From: Deltaproteobacteria bacterium
GTDB lineage: Bacteria; Desulfobacterota; Desulfobacteria; Desulfobacterales; QNYZ01
Direction: 5' to 3'
DNA length: 62,817 bases
Assembly (NCBI GenBank): GCA_003973265.1
Contig: QNYZ01000093.1
Span: forward strand, 1-62,817
The notes beneath the pieces are model-generated. The model worked only from the letters and a program-made list of their open reading frames with translations. It was not told the DNA's origin and searched no databases. A program made the position numbers and the translations under genes. This document shows, piece after piece, positions 45,652 to 54,043 of this stretch; position 1 is the first letter of the stretch; the number at the start of each line of letters is the position of its first letter.

Positions 45652-46824
45652 CTATTCGGACAGGTACCGGGTGATCGCCTCGTAAAAGATTTCCACGCCG
45701 ATATCGAGTACCTTTTCATCCATGTCGAAACGGGGGGAATGGAGCGGATAGTCGATGCCTTTGTCGTGATTGGCGCAACCCAGCCGGATCATGGCACCGG
45801 GACGGGCCTGGGTAAAATAGGCGAAATCCTCGGCGCCCATCACCGGCGGGATATAAGAAACATTTTCCTCTCCGACGATTGCCGCCGCTGCCTGGAACAT
45901 ATCTGCAGATACGGTCTTATCATTCAGGCCCGGCGGAACGCCTTCGTGCAGTACAAATGAGGACTGGACGCCAAACGTCTTCTCGAGTCCATCGGCCAGG
46001 TCGTTCAGCCGGTCAATCAAACGGGTGCGGACGGTTTTTTTCAGCGACCGTATAGTTCCTTCCAGAACGGCGGTTTCGGGGATGATATTGGATACCGCGC
46101 CGGCCATAAATTTTCCCACGGTAATCACGCCGGCATCCAGTGCTTTGATATTCCGGCTGATAATGGATTGGGCCTGGGTGATAAAATGGGCGCCGGCCAC
46201 AATCGGGTCGATACATTCCTCCGGCCGGGCGCCATGCCCGCCCTTTCCGGTCAGGGTCAGCACAAACCGATCGGCCGCGGCAAACCCGAGATTTTCAAAA
46301 ATACCGATTTTTCCCACTTCGAGCTGCGGGGTGACATGGGCGGCGATTACCCGGTCGACGCTGGGGTTTTCCAGTACGCCCTGCCTGATCATGGCGCGGG
46401 CGCCGGCCACGCGTTCTTCGGCCGGCTGGAATAAAAATTTCACCTGCCCCGGGCGTTTTTTCATGAGACCGGTATCGATTATTTTTCTGGCCACACCCAG
46501 CATGATGGTGGCATGGGCATCATGGCCGCAGGCGTGCATGACGCCATCCTTTTCGGATCGATAGCCGGAGGTGTTCAGCTCGGTCAGGGGCAGGGCGTCA
46601 ATATCGGCGCGCAGGGCAATCGTCTTTCCGCTGGTGGCACCCGTGATCAGGCCGATGGCCCCGGTCATGCCGTCCAGCCGCCGGGTGTCAATTCCCATTT
46701 TTCCGAGAATATCGATAATGCGGTTGGTGGTGCGGGTTTCATGGTGAGATAACTCGGGGTGTCGATGAAAATCCCGTCGGATATCGATTAACCAGCGGTG
46801 AAAGTCTCTAGTATCAGATGGCAT
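45652..46824 (-). CDS. M20 family amidohydrolase (hippurate/IAA-amino-acid hydrolase type)
   Basis: 390-aa zinc/manganese peptidase of the M20D group, splitting N-acyl amino acids. Motifs: RRDFHRHPELSHHE, IALRADIDALPL, the metal-binding ACGHDAHATIMLG, FLFQPAEE with the catalytic Glu, and MGAEDFAYF near the end. GGAGGT precedes the ATG. It converges on the thioesterase gene. The substrate could be any N-acylated amino acid. Confidence 0.93.
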   Translation of the reverse strand: MPSDTRDFHRWLIDIRRDFHRHPELSHHETRTTNRIIDILGKMGIDTRRLDGMTGAIGLITGATSGKTIALRADIDALPLTELNTSGYRSEKDGVMHACGHDAHATIMLGVARKIIDTGLMKKRPGQVKFLFQPAEERVAGARAMIRQGVLENPSVDRVIAAHVTPQLEVGKIGIFENLGFAAADRFVLTLTGKGGHGARPEECIDPIVAGAHFITQAQSIISRNIKALDAGVITVGKFMAGAVSNIIPETAVLEGTIRSLKKTVRTRLIDRLNDLADGLEKTFGVQSSFVLHEGVPPGLNDKTVSADMFQAAAAIVGEENVSYIPPVMGAEDFAYFTQARPGAMIRLGCANHDKGIDYPLHSPRFDMDEKVLDIGVEIFYEAITRYLSE

Positions 46825-46899
46825 TAAAACCTCCGGATTATGGTTTAAATCTATCCAGGTGATCTTTCCCGCCGCTTGTGACGTTAAGGGCCGGGAACT

Positions 46900-46930
46900 T
46901 TAAATAATACCCCGTCCGCTTGCGGCGGGG
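46900..46930 (-). terminator. Terminator of the four-helix membrane gene
   Basis: On the minus strand CCCCGCCGC and GCGGACGGGG form a strong stem with one bulged A, followed by TATTATTTAAAG. The U-tract is imperfect. Confidence 0.6.
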
Positions 46931-46937
46931 GCGTTTA

Positions 46938-47399
46938 TTAGATCGAGCGATTGGCCGGGCAATGACTGTGAATGCAGCGGCCGCATTCCGTTCGCTGCAT
47001 CGTGGCCAGAAATATTCCCGAGGAGAGGAGATAAATGACCAGCATTACGGGCTGGAATATCAGCCAGGCTAAGGGCATCAGGAACAGAAGTGCCGGCGCT
47101 CCAAGGGAAATCGCCTTTTCCATGCGGGTCAGCGGTCCCGGATCGGCCTTGAAAAGCTTTGGAATCCCCCAGAAAAACATGCAGTGCAGGCGTTTTTCGT
47201 CCCGGTGGTAATGGGGGCAGTGGATGCAGAAAAAACGATAAATCACCCCCACCAGTACAGCGGCGGCCAGCAGCAGGAAAATAAACCCGGGAACAGACAC
47301 GCGAGCCACGCCAATGGCGGCCGTCAAGACCGGCAGGGCGGCAAAAAGGTTCCAGTAGATCCAGTCCGTAAAACGGTGGCGCTCTTTCAGCTGATTCAT
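46938..47399 (-). CDS. Membrane protein with cysteine motifs
   Basis: 153 aa from MNQLKERHRF, chosen because AGGAGG stands directly upstream. Four hydrophobic helices in two pairs (about 14-55 and 100-135). Between the pairs is CIHCPHYHRDEKRLHC and at the C-terminus CGRCIHSHCPAN, Cys/His sets that could hold a metal or Fe-S centre facing the cytoplasm. I do not recognise a named family. It is transcribed away from the sigma-54 activator gene. Confidence 0.75.
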   Translation of the reverse strand: MNQLKERHRFTDWIYWNLFAALPVLTAAIGVARVSVPGFIFLLLAAAVLVGVIYRFFCIHCPHYHRDEKRLHCMFFWGIPKLFKADPGPLTRMEKAISLGAPALLFLMPLAWLIFQPVMLVIYLLSSGIFLATMQRTECGRCIHSHCPANRSI

Positions 47400-47504
47400 T
47401 TTTCCTCCTCTGGCGGTTTCAATGCCACGATTTATAAATCGACAGGTATATCTTCGTCGGGGTGGCAGGGTATGACTTTTCAAGGTTTTAAAAAAGCCAA
47501 ATAT

Positions 47505-47522
47505 GTAATTGTAATTACAATT
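47505..47522. promoter_or_regulatory. Candidate enhancer: perfect palindrome AATTGTAATTACAATT
   Basis: A perfect 16-bp dyad at 47507-47522, about 150 bp upstream of the -24 element of the activator's own promoter. It matches the site at 45003-45020 in 16 of 18 positions. Confidence 0.6.
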
Positions 47523-47665
47523 TATTCAAAATATATGTATACAAAATTGACAGTATGCAAAAATAATTGGCCGTGTTTTGAATCTATACGATGAATAAAA
47601 TTAAATAATAATAAAAAACAACTGCTTAAGTATTAAGGTACTTTCAGTCCCTGAAAAACTACATA

Positions 47666-47681
47666 TGGCAAGATAATTGCA
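47666..47681 (+). promoter_or_regulatory. Sigma-54 promoter of the activator gene
   Basis: TGGCAAGATAATTGCA differs from TGGCACG-N4-TTGCW at one position and has the required 10 bases between GG and GC. It lies 91 bases before the ATG. Confidence 0.82.
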
Positions 47682-47772
47682 TTAAGTACTATTAACCGGC
47701 GCAACGATGATCTGGCTTTATTCTCCCCCTGCCGGGTTGAAATTGGCAATCTAAACACAAGAGGAGTCAACC

Positions 47773-48939
47773 ATGTCAGCGCCCTTGATTGGTATTAGCA
47801 GGGATATTCAGAAAATAAAAGAGATTATCAAACGGGTAGCCCCTGCCGGGCTCAATGTTGTCATTACCGGTGAAAGCGGTGTGGGCAAGGAGGTGGTGGC
47901 GCAGGCGCTCTATCGCCAGTCCCCGCGTTCGGAAAAGCCGTTTGTTAAAATCAATTGTGCGGCCCTACCCGAAACGCTTCTGGAAAGCGAGCTGTTCGGG
48001 TATGACCGGGGCGCCTTTACGGGCGCGGTGCGGCGGAAACGGGGAAAATTTGAGCTTGCCGATAAGGGCGTACTGCTGCTGGACGAACTCGGGGACATGC
48101 CGTTTCCCCTGCAGGCCAAGCTGTTGCGGGTCCTGCAAAGTGGCGAAATACTCCCCCTGGGATCGGAAAAAGAGATTAAAATTGACACCTGGATTATCGC
48201 CACGACCAACCAGAATCTTGAACAGCAGATCACCCGGCAGCAGTTCCGGGAGGATCTGTACTACCGCTTGAACACCATCAGCATTTATATCCCGCCCCTG
48301 CGGGAACGTCCCGAGGATATCCCTTTACTGATTGAATATTACACCCGACGATATGCCGAGGAATTTGCGAGTAAGGAGCGCTTGAGCGCGGAGACGATCC
48401 GGGAACTGACGGCCTATTCGTGGCCCGGCAATGTTCGGGAACTTCAAAATGTCTTAAAGCGTATCCTGGTTGTCGGAGACTGTGACCGTGCCCTTGATTG
48501 TCTGAAAAGGCCGGTCGCGAATCGTATGGCAATGACGGCTCCGGTTTCAGGTACGAATGTTTATTCGCTGTTCATTAAGAATATGAGTACGCTTTTAAAG
48601 ACGTCCGTCAGCCGGGAAAATTTCCGGCCGCTGAAAGAGGTTCGGAAAAGAGCCCTGGACCTGGTGGAAAGAGAGATGATTTCCGCCGTACTTGAACATA
48701 CGGATTGGAACCGGACCCATGCGGCCAGAAAACTTGGAATCAGCTATAAAACCCTTTTGTATAAAATCGAAGGGTTGAATTTATCCCCCTCCAACCGCTA
48801 TCTGAATGAAGCAGATGAAGGCGTATCCGATGATGAAGCCGGCACCCATCCCCTGGGAGAGGCCGGCTCCTCAACCGGTGGGGGCGATGGGGATTACCGT
48901 CATACCGAATTAACGGTCGGTGCCGCATTCTACCGGTAA
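47773..48939 (+). CDS. Sigma-54-dependent transcriptional activator without sensor domain (PspF-like)
   Basis: 388-aa enhancer-binding protein. The AAA+ domain begins almost at the N-terminus: Walker A GESGVGKE at 33-40, the sigma-54-contacting GAFTGA loop at about 80-85, Walker B VLLLDELGDMP, and the arginine finger region REDLYYRLN. A FIS-type helix-turn-helix (NRTHAARKLGISYKTLLYKI) lies at about 316-335, followed by an acidic tail of about 45 residues. There is no receiver, PAS or GAF domain, so activity must be set by its level or by a partner, as for PspF. It has its own sigma-54 promoter, which suggests positive autoregulation. Confidence 0.92.
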   Translation: MSAPLIGISRDIQKIKEIIKRVAPAGLNVVITGESGVGKEVVAQALYRQSPRSEKPFVKINCAALPETLLESELFGYDRGAFTGAVRRKRGKFELADKGVLLLDELGDMPFPLQAKLLRVLQSGEILPLGSEKEIKIDTWIIATTNQNLEQQITRQQFREDLYYRLNTISIYIPPLRERPEDIPLLIEYYTRRYAEEFASKERLSAETIRELTAYSWPGNVRELQNVLKRILVVGDCDRALDCLKRPVANRMAMTAPVSGTNVYSLFIKNMSTLLKTSVSRENFRPLKEVRKRALDLVEREMISAVLEHTDWNRTHAARKLGISYKTLLYKIEGLNLSPSNRYLNEADEGVSDDEAGTHPLGEAGSSTGGGDGDYRHTELTVGAAFYR

Positions 48940-49013
48940 ACAGGTTGGCCGTGTATGCCATCCATTCTGGAAATCACCGGTAGTCATTTTTTTTAAGACG
49001 TTGCCCCGGTGAG

Positions 49014-49724
49014 TTAAAGCCGAATCCCAATACCTTCAAGTTCCGAATGAATCACCGCCTTCCAGCCACGGTTGGCACGTGGGTTGGCGGGGCTGGGATG
49101 GGTGATTCGGCCGACAATCCGCTTTGATCCCTGACATACTTTTTTTATCCGGCCCTCGGCAAAAACCCCGATTCCAATTACAAAGCGTGGCGACAGGCAC
49201 TCAACCGTTTTTAACAGCGCCTGGTCACAGGCTGCAAGAAGCGGCGTCCGTTCGGACAGGGGCAACTTGTTGGGTGTCCGGTTCCGGCCGCTCTCCTCAA
49301 TGAAGGCCAGTGGGCAGTAATTGGCGATGAAAAAACGCTGGAAGAACCGTTCGGGCGTACCCGAAATCTCCCTTGCCCAGTCCCATACCCGTGTACCGCT
49401 CACTTCCCGCCGCGGACAGTCAAATCCGGTTACCGGTCGTTTGGGGTGCATCTTATCCGGCGTTCCGACCGGCGCTCGAATGCCGAGCCAGTCGATCACC
49501 GATTGAACGTTTCCAAACGGAATACCGGTTTGGGACATTCCCCAGGGACCGGGGTTCATCCCGACGAGAACCACTTCTTTGGGTCCCCCGCCAAACCGGG
49601 CCAGGTATTGATCGTAAGGCTTTCGGGCGTAAGTCAGTGGGCTGTAAACATGGGTGACGGGCGGACCGAAACAGAGCGGTTTAAGATCGGTGAGCAATTG
49701 ATCGGTAATGGCCTGAAGTGTCAT
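49014..49724 (-). CDS. SMUG1-like uracil-DNA glycosylase
   Basis: 236-aa base-excision repair glycosylase. The SMUG1 catalytic motif GMNPGPWGMSQTGIPFG and the C-terminal HPSPANPRANRGW loop are both intact. Bacterial SMUG1-like enzymes remove uracil and some oxidised pyrimidines. The family's usual length is kept. It converges on the sigma-54 activator gene and appears monocistronic. Confidence 0.92.
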   Translation of the reverse strand: MTLQAITDQLLTDLKPLCFGPPVTHVYSPLTYARKPYDQYLARFGGGPKEVVLVGMNPGPWGMSQTGIPFGNVQSVIDWLGIRAPVGTPDKMHPKRPVTGFDCPRREVSGTRVWDWAREISGTPERFFQRFFIANYCPLAFIEESGRNRTPNKLPLSERTPLLAACDQALLKTVECLSPRFVIGIGVFAEGRIKKVCQGSKRIVGRITHPSPANPRANRGWKAVIHSELEGIGIRL

Positions 49725-49926
49725 GGGAAGATGTGCTCCGGCTGGATATGGGAACCGCCGCCGGGCGATGCGCCGAAAAGGCGGGAGGCCTGGTTTGATT
49801 TCCCCGTATTGATTATGGATTCCAATATTTCTTCTGCCGTTATGCGCATGGGTATGTTATAGTATAAAACCGGACAAACCAGACCGGAAATGCCACAGGA
49901 AATGAGCGTTCCCGGATATCGGCTTG

Positions 49927-50379
49927 TTATTTCCAGCTTTCCAGCGTGGTGATATGGTTTTTTTCCTCGGCGATAATGGTATCAAGGAGGGCAATGGTCG
50001 TATCGTCATCAACAAACTGGCGTATCATCTCAAAAAACAGAACGGTATCCTCTTCAAATTCAACGCTCGTTTTTACCAGATCCAGGATGCCCGTCATAGC
50101 GGAAAAATCGGCCGTTTCCAATGACAGGGCTTTGTCCATCATGGCTTCGCTGATGAAAATGCGGGCCATCTTGTCGAGACTTGAGGGCGTTTTGCTGAGT
50201 GCATCCGGCAGGGGGAGTCTGGCAAACCACTCGGCATGCCGCGCTTCTTCGCCTGCCATTCGGGTCAGCGCTTCAGACAGGTCCGGGTCGGCTGCTTTTT
50301 GGGCGGCGCGCCGGTAGATTCGTTCACCGTTGGTTTCAATTTGAATGGCGATATCAATGATTTCTTTCCAGGTAAACAA
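49927..50379 (-). CDS. Rubrerythrin/ferritin-like diiron protein
   Basis: 150-aa four-helix bundle with two Exx(R)H-type metal motifs: EEARHAEWF (about 44-52) and EEKNHITTLE near the C-terminus, plus the partner Glu residues in AIQIETNGERIY and SVEFEEDTVLFFEMI. No rubredoxin domain, so it is an erythrin-type peroxide or iron protein. The apparent start is TTG with AAAGGAT upstream. Confidence 0.87.
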   Translation of the reverse strand: MFTWKEIIDIAIQIETNGERIYRRAAQKAADPDLSEALTRMAGEEARHAEWFARLPLPDALSKTPSSLDKMARIFISEAMMDKALSLETADFSAMTGILDLVKTSVEFEEDTVLFFEMIRQFVDDDTTIALLDTIIAEEKNHITTLESWK

Positions 50380-50394
50380 GTGAAATTATCCTTT

Positions 50395-50422
50395 CGAACC
50401 GGGCAGATCGAACCGGGCAGAT
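50395..50422. repeat. Perfect 14-bp tandem duplication
   Basis: CGAACCGGGCAGAT occurs twice in direct succession, 15 bases upstream of the ferritin-like gene start. Confidence 0.85.
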
Positions 50423-50484
50423 GAATTTGGACTTAGATCATGCCATAGAAGAAAAAATCAGTCAAGGACGGGGGGTGACAGGAA

Positions 50485-51474
50485 ATGAAAATGTCCCGCC
50501 ACATAGATCCACGGTATCAATCGCTGCTGCAGAAATCAGTGCGACGCGGATATACCCGCCTGGTGGTCACTCTCGGCGCGTTTTTCAAATTGCTGGGAGC
50601 GGCTGAAAAGCGATGGTTCCGGCAACAGACAACCATCATGGCATTCCGGTTATGCTGGCCTCTGGCGCCGAATTTAACATTTACCCGGCACTTTAACAGC
50701 AAAGCGGCTGGCATGGTGAGCGTGGCTCGATCTGTAAAAAACCAGGATGCCGCCGGACTTGGCGCCATGGCGCATGCCTTTTCTACCGGAGATCCTTCGG
50801 TTCTGGATAATTCGGAGGCGGATCGGATCATACGGATTATCAGCAGTGGTATCAAGCGGCCGGATGATTTCTGGAGCTGGTTTGATGGCCACCGGCAATC
50901 CGGGGTGTCATCCACTTTGTGGCCGCGCGGCAGGGGCGCATCTTCCTTTGACCGGGCAGTTATCCAGGCCGCCGCATATCTGGCCGCGACAACCGGCCCG
51001 CCGGATTTACAGCCTGAGTTCGGGCAGGAATCCCGGCAGGAACCACTGTCGATAGATTCTGCGGATGGCGGGTTTGACTACTGGGTAGTGTTTGATCACC
51101 ACACCCGGGAAGGCCAGCGGGTTCTGGCCGATATTTCCAGAGACCTGCATATCCCTTTTTCCCAATTGAGATGGTTATTGTTCTATTTTGAAGGGGCAAG
51201 GATCGGGCAGCGTTCCGGATCGGCGTGGTGGAGACGGTATTGCCAGTGGCAGTTCAAAAAAGTGGGGATCGGTCTGGAGCAGGCCCATCTGATCTGGCAG
51301 GTCGCCCGGCCGCAGTTGATGGCCGCTTTGACAGAGGACGCCAGCCGTCTCCATCGAGAAATCTATCGCTGGAAAAAATCCCACCAGGTGCAGGTCAATG
51401 AACTGAAAACGGAAATATTGCAGTTTTTTTCAGCTCTCAAAGCCCCGGGCATCCGCCAGAAATCCCTGTTTTAG
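50485..51474 (+). CDS. Hypothetical protein (329 aa)
   Basis: I do not recognise the family. The protein is basic and rich in Trp and Arg, probably soluble and mostly helical. Notable segments are DYWVVFDHHTREGQRVLADI and a C-terminal helix HREIYRWKKSHQVQVNELKT. The middle (about 175-195) is a low-complexity Gln/Glu/Pro stretch. GGGGGTGACAGGAA precedes the ATG. It is alone between two divergent or convergent genes, and its base composition is like that of its neighbours. Confidence 0.7.
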   Translation: MKMSRHIDPRYQSLLQKSVRRGYTRLVVTLGAFFKLLGAAEKRWFRQQTTIMAFRLCWPLAPNLTFTRHFNSKAAGMVSVARSVKNQDAAGLGAMAHAFSTGDPSVLDNSEADRIIRIISSGIKRPDDFWSWFDGHRQSGVSSTLWPRGRGASSFDRAVIQAAAYLAATTGPPDLQPEFGQESRQEPLSIDSADGGFDYWVVFDHHTREGQRVLADISRDLHIPFSQLRWLLFYFEGARIGQRSGSAWWRRYCQWQFKKVGIGLEQAHLIWQVARPQLMAALTEDASRLHREIYRWKKSHQVQVNELKTEILQFFSALKAPGIRQKSLF

Positions 51475-51570
51475 GTTGCCCGCCGATTGGAAATACCACT
51501 GTTTCCGGGATGATGACCGGATGCCGAAATATGGATCGTCATCCCTGCCGGTGCGCAGCCCCCGCTGTAT

Positions 51571-51606
51571 GGTTTCCGGCCGAACAGATTCCTGCGGCCG
51601 GAAACC
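51571..51606. repeat. Perfect 12-bp inverted repeat between convergent genes
   Basis: GGTTTCCGGCCG and CGGCCGGAAACC flank a 12-base loop. There is no T-tract, so it is not a simple intrinsic terminator; it may act as a two-way transcript-end structure. Confidence 0.75.
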
Positions 51607-51652
51607 GTTCGATCATGACACCCGGGGATTTTCAGATCATACCCTGTATGGG

Positions 51653-52534
51653 CTATTCGTCTTTCAAATGGTTGGCTTTTTTAATGATCGCCCAGGCCTC
51701 ATCGGCTGATTCAACGAATCGAAAAATCCGGGTATCTTTGGCACCGATCGTTCCCTCTTCGATCAGTGCTTTAAAATTGATGATTTTTTCCCAGAATTTC
51801 CGGCCAAAGAGAAGGACGGGGATGGGGTCGATTTTATGGGTCTGGATCAATGTCAATGTTTCGAACAGCTCGTCCATGGTACCAAAGCCACCGGGAAATG
51901 CCACCAGGCTCTTGGCCCGGATGAGAAACTGCATTTTGCGAACGGCAAAATAGTGGAAGCGAAAGCAGAGTTCAGGGGTAATATAGGCATTGGGGCGCTG
52001 CTCAAAGGGCAGCACGATGTTCAGGCCGATACTCTGGGCACCGACATCATGGGCCCCGCGGTTGGCCGCTTCCATAATACCGGGCCCTCCGCCGGTGACG
52101 ACGACGAGTTTATCTTTTTCCGTGTGTTGAGAAACCATTGCCGCCAGTTTCCGGGCCTCGCCGTAATAGTAGCTCTGGCTCGCCTCGTGGGTTGCTTTCG
52201 TTAACTCGGCTTCCAGGGTATCGCTTGTTCCGTTTTCTTTGATTCGGGCTTTTACATCGGCCAGATGGGCCGCCGCCACCTCCGGATCTTTGGTGCGGGC
52301 GCTGCCGAAAATAACCACGGTGGACTTAACTCCGTGTTCAGTCAGCACCATTTCCGGTTTACGAAGTTCGAGCTGGAGCCGCGTGGGGCGAAGCTCGTCG
52401 CGCAAAAGGAAATCGGTATCCTCAAACGCCAGCTTGTAGGCATTGGATTGACATTGAGGCTGATTCGCACGCTGTTCTGCCAGATGGGCGTCTTCGCGCG
52501 TGCTTCCAGGCGGTTTTTTACCGGAAAAGAACAT
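51653..52534 (-). CDS. LOG family (TIGR00730-like) nucleotide-processing protein
   Basis: 293-aa Rossmann-fold protein. The LOG signature is complete: VVTGGGPGIMEAANRGA and LVAFPGGFGTMDELFE, the PGGxGTxxE catalytic motif of cytokinin riboside 5'-monophosphate phosphoribohydrolases. The bacterial group with a long N-terminal region (about 100 residues here) may cleave nucleoside monophosphates. GGAGGTTCACAT precedes the ATG. Older annotations call this lysine decarboxylase, which is not supported. Confidence 0.9.
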   Translation of the reverse strand: MFFSGKKPPGSTREDAHLAEQRANQPQCQSNAYKLAFEDTDFLLRDELRPTRLQLELRKPEMVLTEHGVKSTVVIFGSARTKDPEVAAAHLADVKARIKENGTSDTLEAELTKATHEASQSYYYGEARKLAAMVSQHTEKDKLVVVTGGGPGIMEAANRGAHDVGAQSIGLNIVLPFEQRPNAYITPELCFRFHYFAVRKMQFLIRAKSLVAFPGGFGTMDELFETLTLIQTHKIDPIPVLLFGRKFWEKIINFKALIEEGTIGAKDTRIFRFVESADEAWAIIKKANHLKDE

Positions 52535-52648
52535 ATGTGAACCTCCGAACAGGGTTAAGCCGTTGATTGTTGAAAAAATCGGATGATAAAATTAAAAAAA
52601 AATTACCATTAGCACGAATGGCAGATAAATAGAAGCGTCCGTACGCTG

Positions 52649-53320
52649 TCAGAAACTTTCCGGGTTTAAATCCGGTTCTTGACATGTTTTTTTAGGATCG
52701 AACCGGGTCTGCCAGACGGTCAGGTCGGATTCGGTGTCGATATCAAAGAAATAAGCTGGATTACGGGTGTGGAAAAGGTGAACACAATCGGGATTGTCGC
52801 GGATGACCCGGCGGGCGCCGGCATCGCCCTGGATCCGCATCATCGATGGATAAAACCGGCGGCTGAAAATAGCCGGGTTTCCGCGCTTTGCGCCCTGGGC
52901 AGGGACCAGAATATCTTTTTTTGAACGCGAAAAAGCCGTTAACAGGTCGTTGATGGCCGCTGAGTCGATTAACGGCTGGTCACCTAAAAGGAACATCACC
53001 GACGGATGGGTATCCTTGACCGTTTCCAGGCCCAGACAGAGGGAGCGGCTGAGACCCTCCGGATACCGGTGGTTGACCACGATGCCAAGGCGTGGCAGGC
53101 TGTCCCGCAGGGCCGGGTGTTGCTTCAAGGTCCGGGTAATCGTTTCATGCCGGTGGCCGAGGACGAGGAGAACGCGGTCCAGGTCAGAGGCAAGTGCGGC
53201 ATCGACGATCCGCTGGATCAGGATCTTGCCCCGGATTTGCAGCAGTTGTTTGGGTTTACCAAGCCGTGTCGAGCTGCCGGCGGCCAGAATGATACCGGCG
53301 GTGGGAGATTGGTTTTTCAC
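52649..53320 (-). CDS. MocA-like molybdenum cofactor nucleotidyltransferase
   Basis: 223-aa GT-A-fold nucleotidyltransferase attaching CMP (or GMP) to molybdopterin. N-terminal GIILAAGSSTRLGKPKQLL, the LLGDQPLIDSAAI metal/substrate motif and GAKRGNPAIFSRRFYP are diagnostic of the MocA/MobA group. Start is GTG with GGAGA upstream. No molybdenum hydroxylase gene is in the window; the protein may serve xanthine-dehydrogenase-type enzymes elsewhere. Confidence 0.88.
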   Translation of the reverse strand: MKNQSPTAGIILAAGSSTRLGKPKQLLQIRGKILIQRIVDAALASDLDRVLLVLGHRHETITRTLKQHPALRDSLPRLGIVVNHRYPEGLSRSLCLGLETVKDTHPSVMFLLGDQPLIDSAAINDLLTAFSRSKKDILVPAQGAKRGNPAIFSRRFYPSMMRIQGDAGARRVIRDNPDCVHLFHTRNPAYFFDIDTESDLTVWQTRFDPKKTCQEPDLNPESF

Positions 53321-53473
53321 AGAGAGTCTCCGGTAGCAGGTGTGATGTTCATCAGCCGATTATCTATCATCGTTAGTCTGAATTTTCAAATAATGATCGG
53401 GATTCGTAAGGCTGTCACCGGGCACGCGTTTTTCGAAATAAAATGTCGCATGCGTAAAAAAAAAGGAACCCGA

Positions 53474-54040
53474 ATGTTCGATCATTTTAACATGGTGGCG
53501 TCCATTTACGACAAGGTGATTCGTGTCTACGATCACAAACAGATGTGCCGGTTGCTGGATCTGCCCGCCAGGGTACGGCTGCTCGATGCCGGCGGGGGGA
53601 CCGGGCGCGTGTCGCAGCGCCTGTGCCCCTTGGTTGATCAGGTCGTTATCTGTGATATGTCCCGGGCGATGCTTCGCCAGGCGGCCATGCGTGAAAAATT
53701 GAATCCGGTACGGGCCCGCGCGGAAAGGCTTCCCTTTGCCGACGAGACCTTTGACCGTGTTCTAACCGTCGACGCTCTCCACCATTTTCACAATCAGCGC
53801 CAGGCACTGGCCGACATGGTGCGGGTACTTAAACCCGGCGGCCGACTGGTGATTGAAGAGCCGGACAAAACCCGGCCGTTTGTTAAGATCGTTATGTTGC
53901 TGGAGAAACTGGCCTTGATGCGTAGTCATTTTCTTACTTCGCAGCAGATTGTTAAATGGTTGAACGGTCTGGGGATGACCACGTATGTGGAAAACGACGG
54001 CCGGTTTATTTTCTGGGTGCAGGGGGATAAATCACAATAA
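53474..54040 (+). CDS. Class I SAM-dependent methyltransferase (UbiE/MenG-like)
   Basis: 188 aa. Motif I is LDAGGGTGR at 38-46; RAERLPFADETFDRVLTVDA and RVLKPGGRLVIEEPD are the other conserved blocks. It starts MFDHFNMVASIYDKVI, which resembles quinone methyltransferases, but it is shorter than UbiE and its substrate is unknown. AAAAGGAACC precedes the ATG. The frame is open far upstream to 53006, but that part is the antisense of the MocA-like gene. It ends 3 bases from the convergent MFS gene. Confidence 0.87.
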   Translation: MFDHFNMVASIYDKVIRVYDHKQMCRLLDLPARVRLLDAGGGTGRVSQRLCPLVDQVVICDMSRAMLRQAAMREKLNPVRARAERLPFADETFDRVLTVDALHHFHNQRQALADMVRVLKPGGRLVIEEPDKTRPFVKIVMLLEKLALMRSHFLTSQQIVKWLNGLGMTTYVENDGRFIFWVQGDKSQ

Positions 54041-54043
54041 CCG

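Larger units (their letters stand above)
47400..47772. other. Regulatory region upstream of the sigma-54 activator
   Basis: About 370 AT-rich bases. It holds the 16-bp palindrome (47507-47522), a 6-3-6 dyad TTTCAGTCCCTGAAA at 47642-47656 and the sigma-54 promoter at 47666-47681. No gene is seen. Confidence 0.6.

Noticed and set aside
53006..53473. N-terminal extension of the methyltransferase gene
   Set aside because: This stretch is mostly antisense to the MocA-like gene; the methyltransferase fold and a ribosome site begin at 53474.
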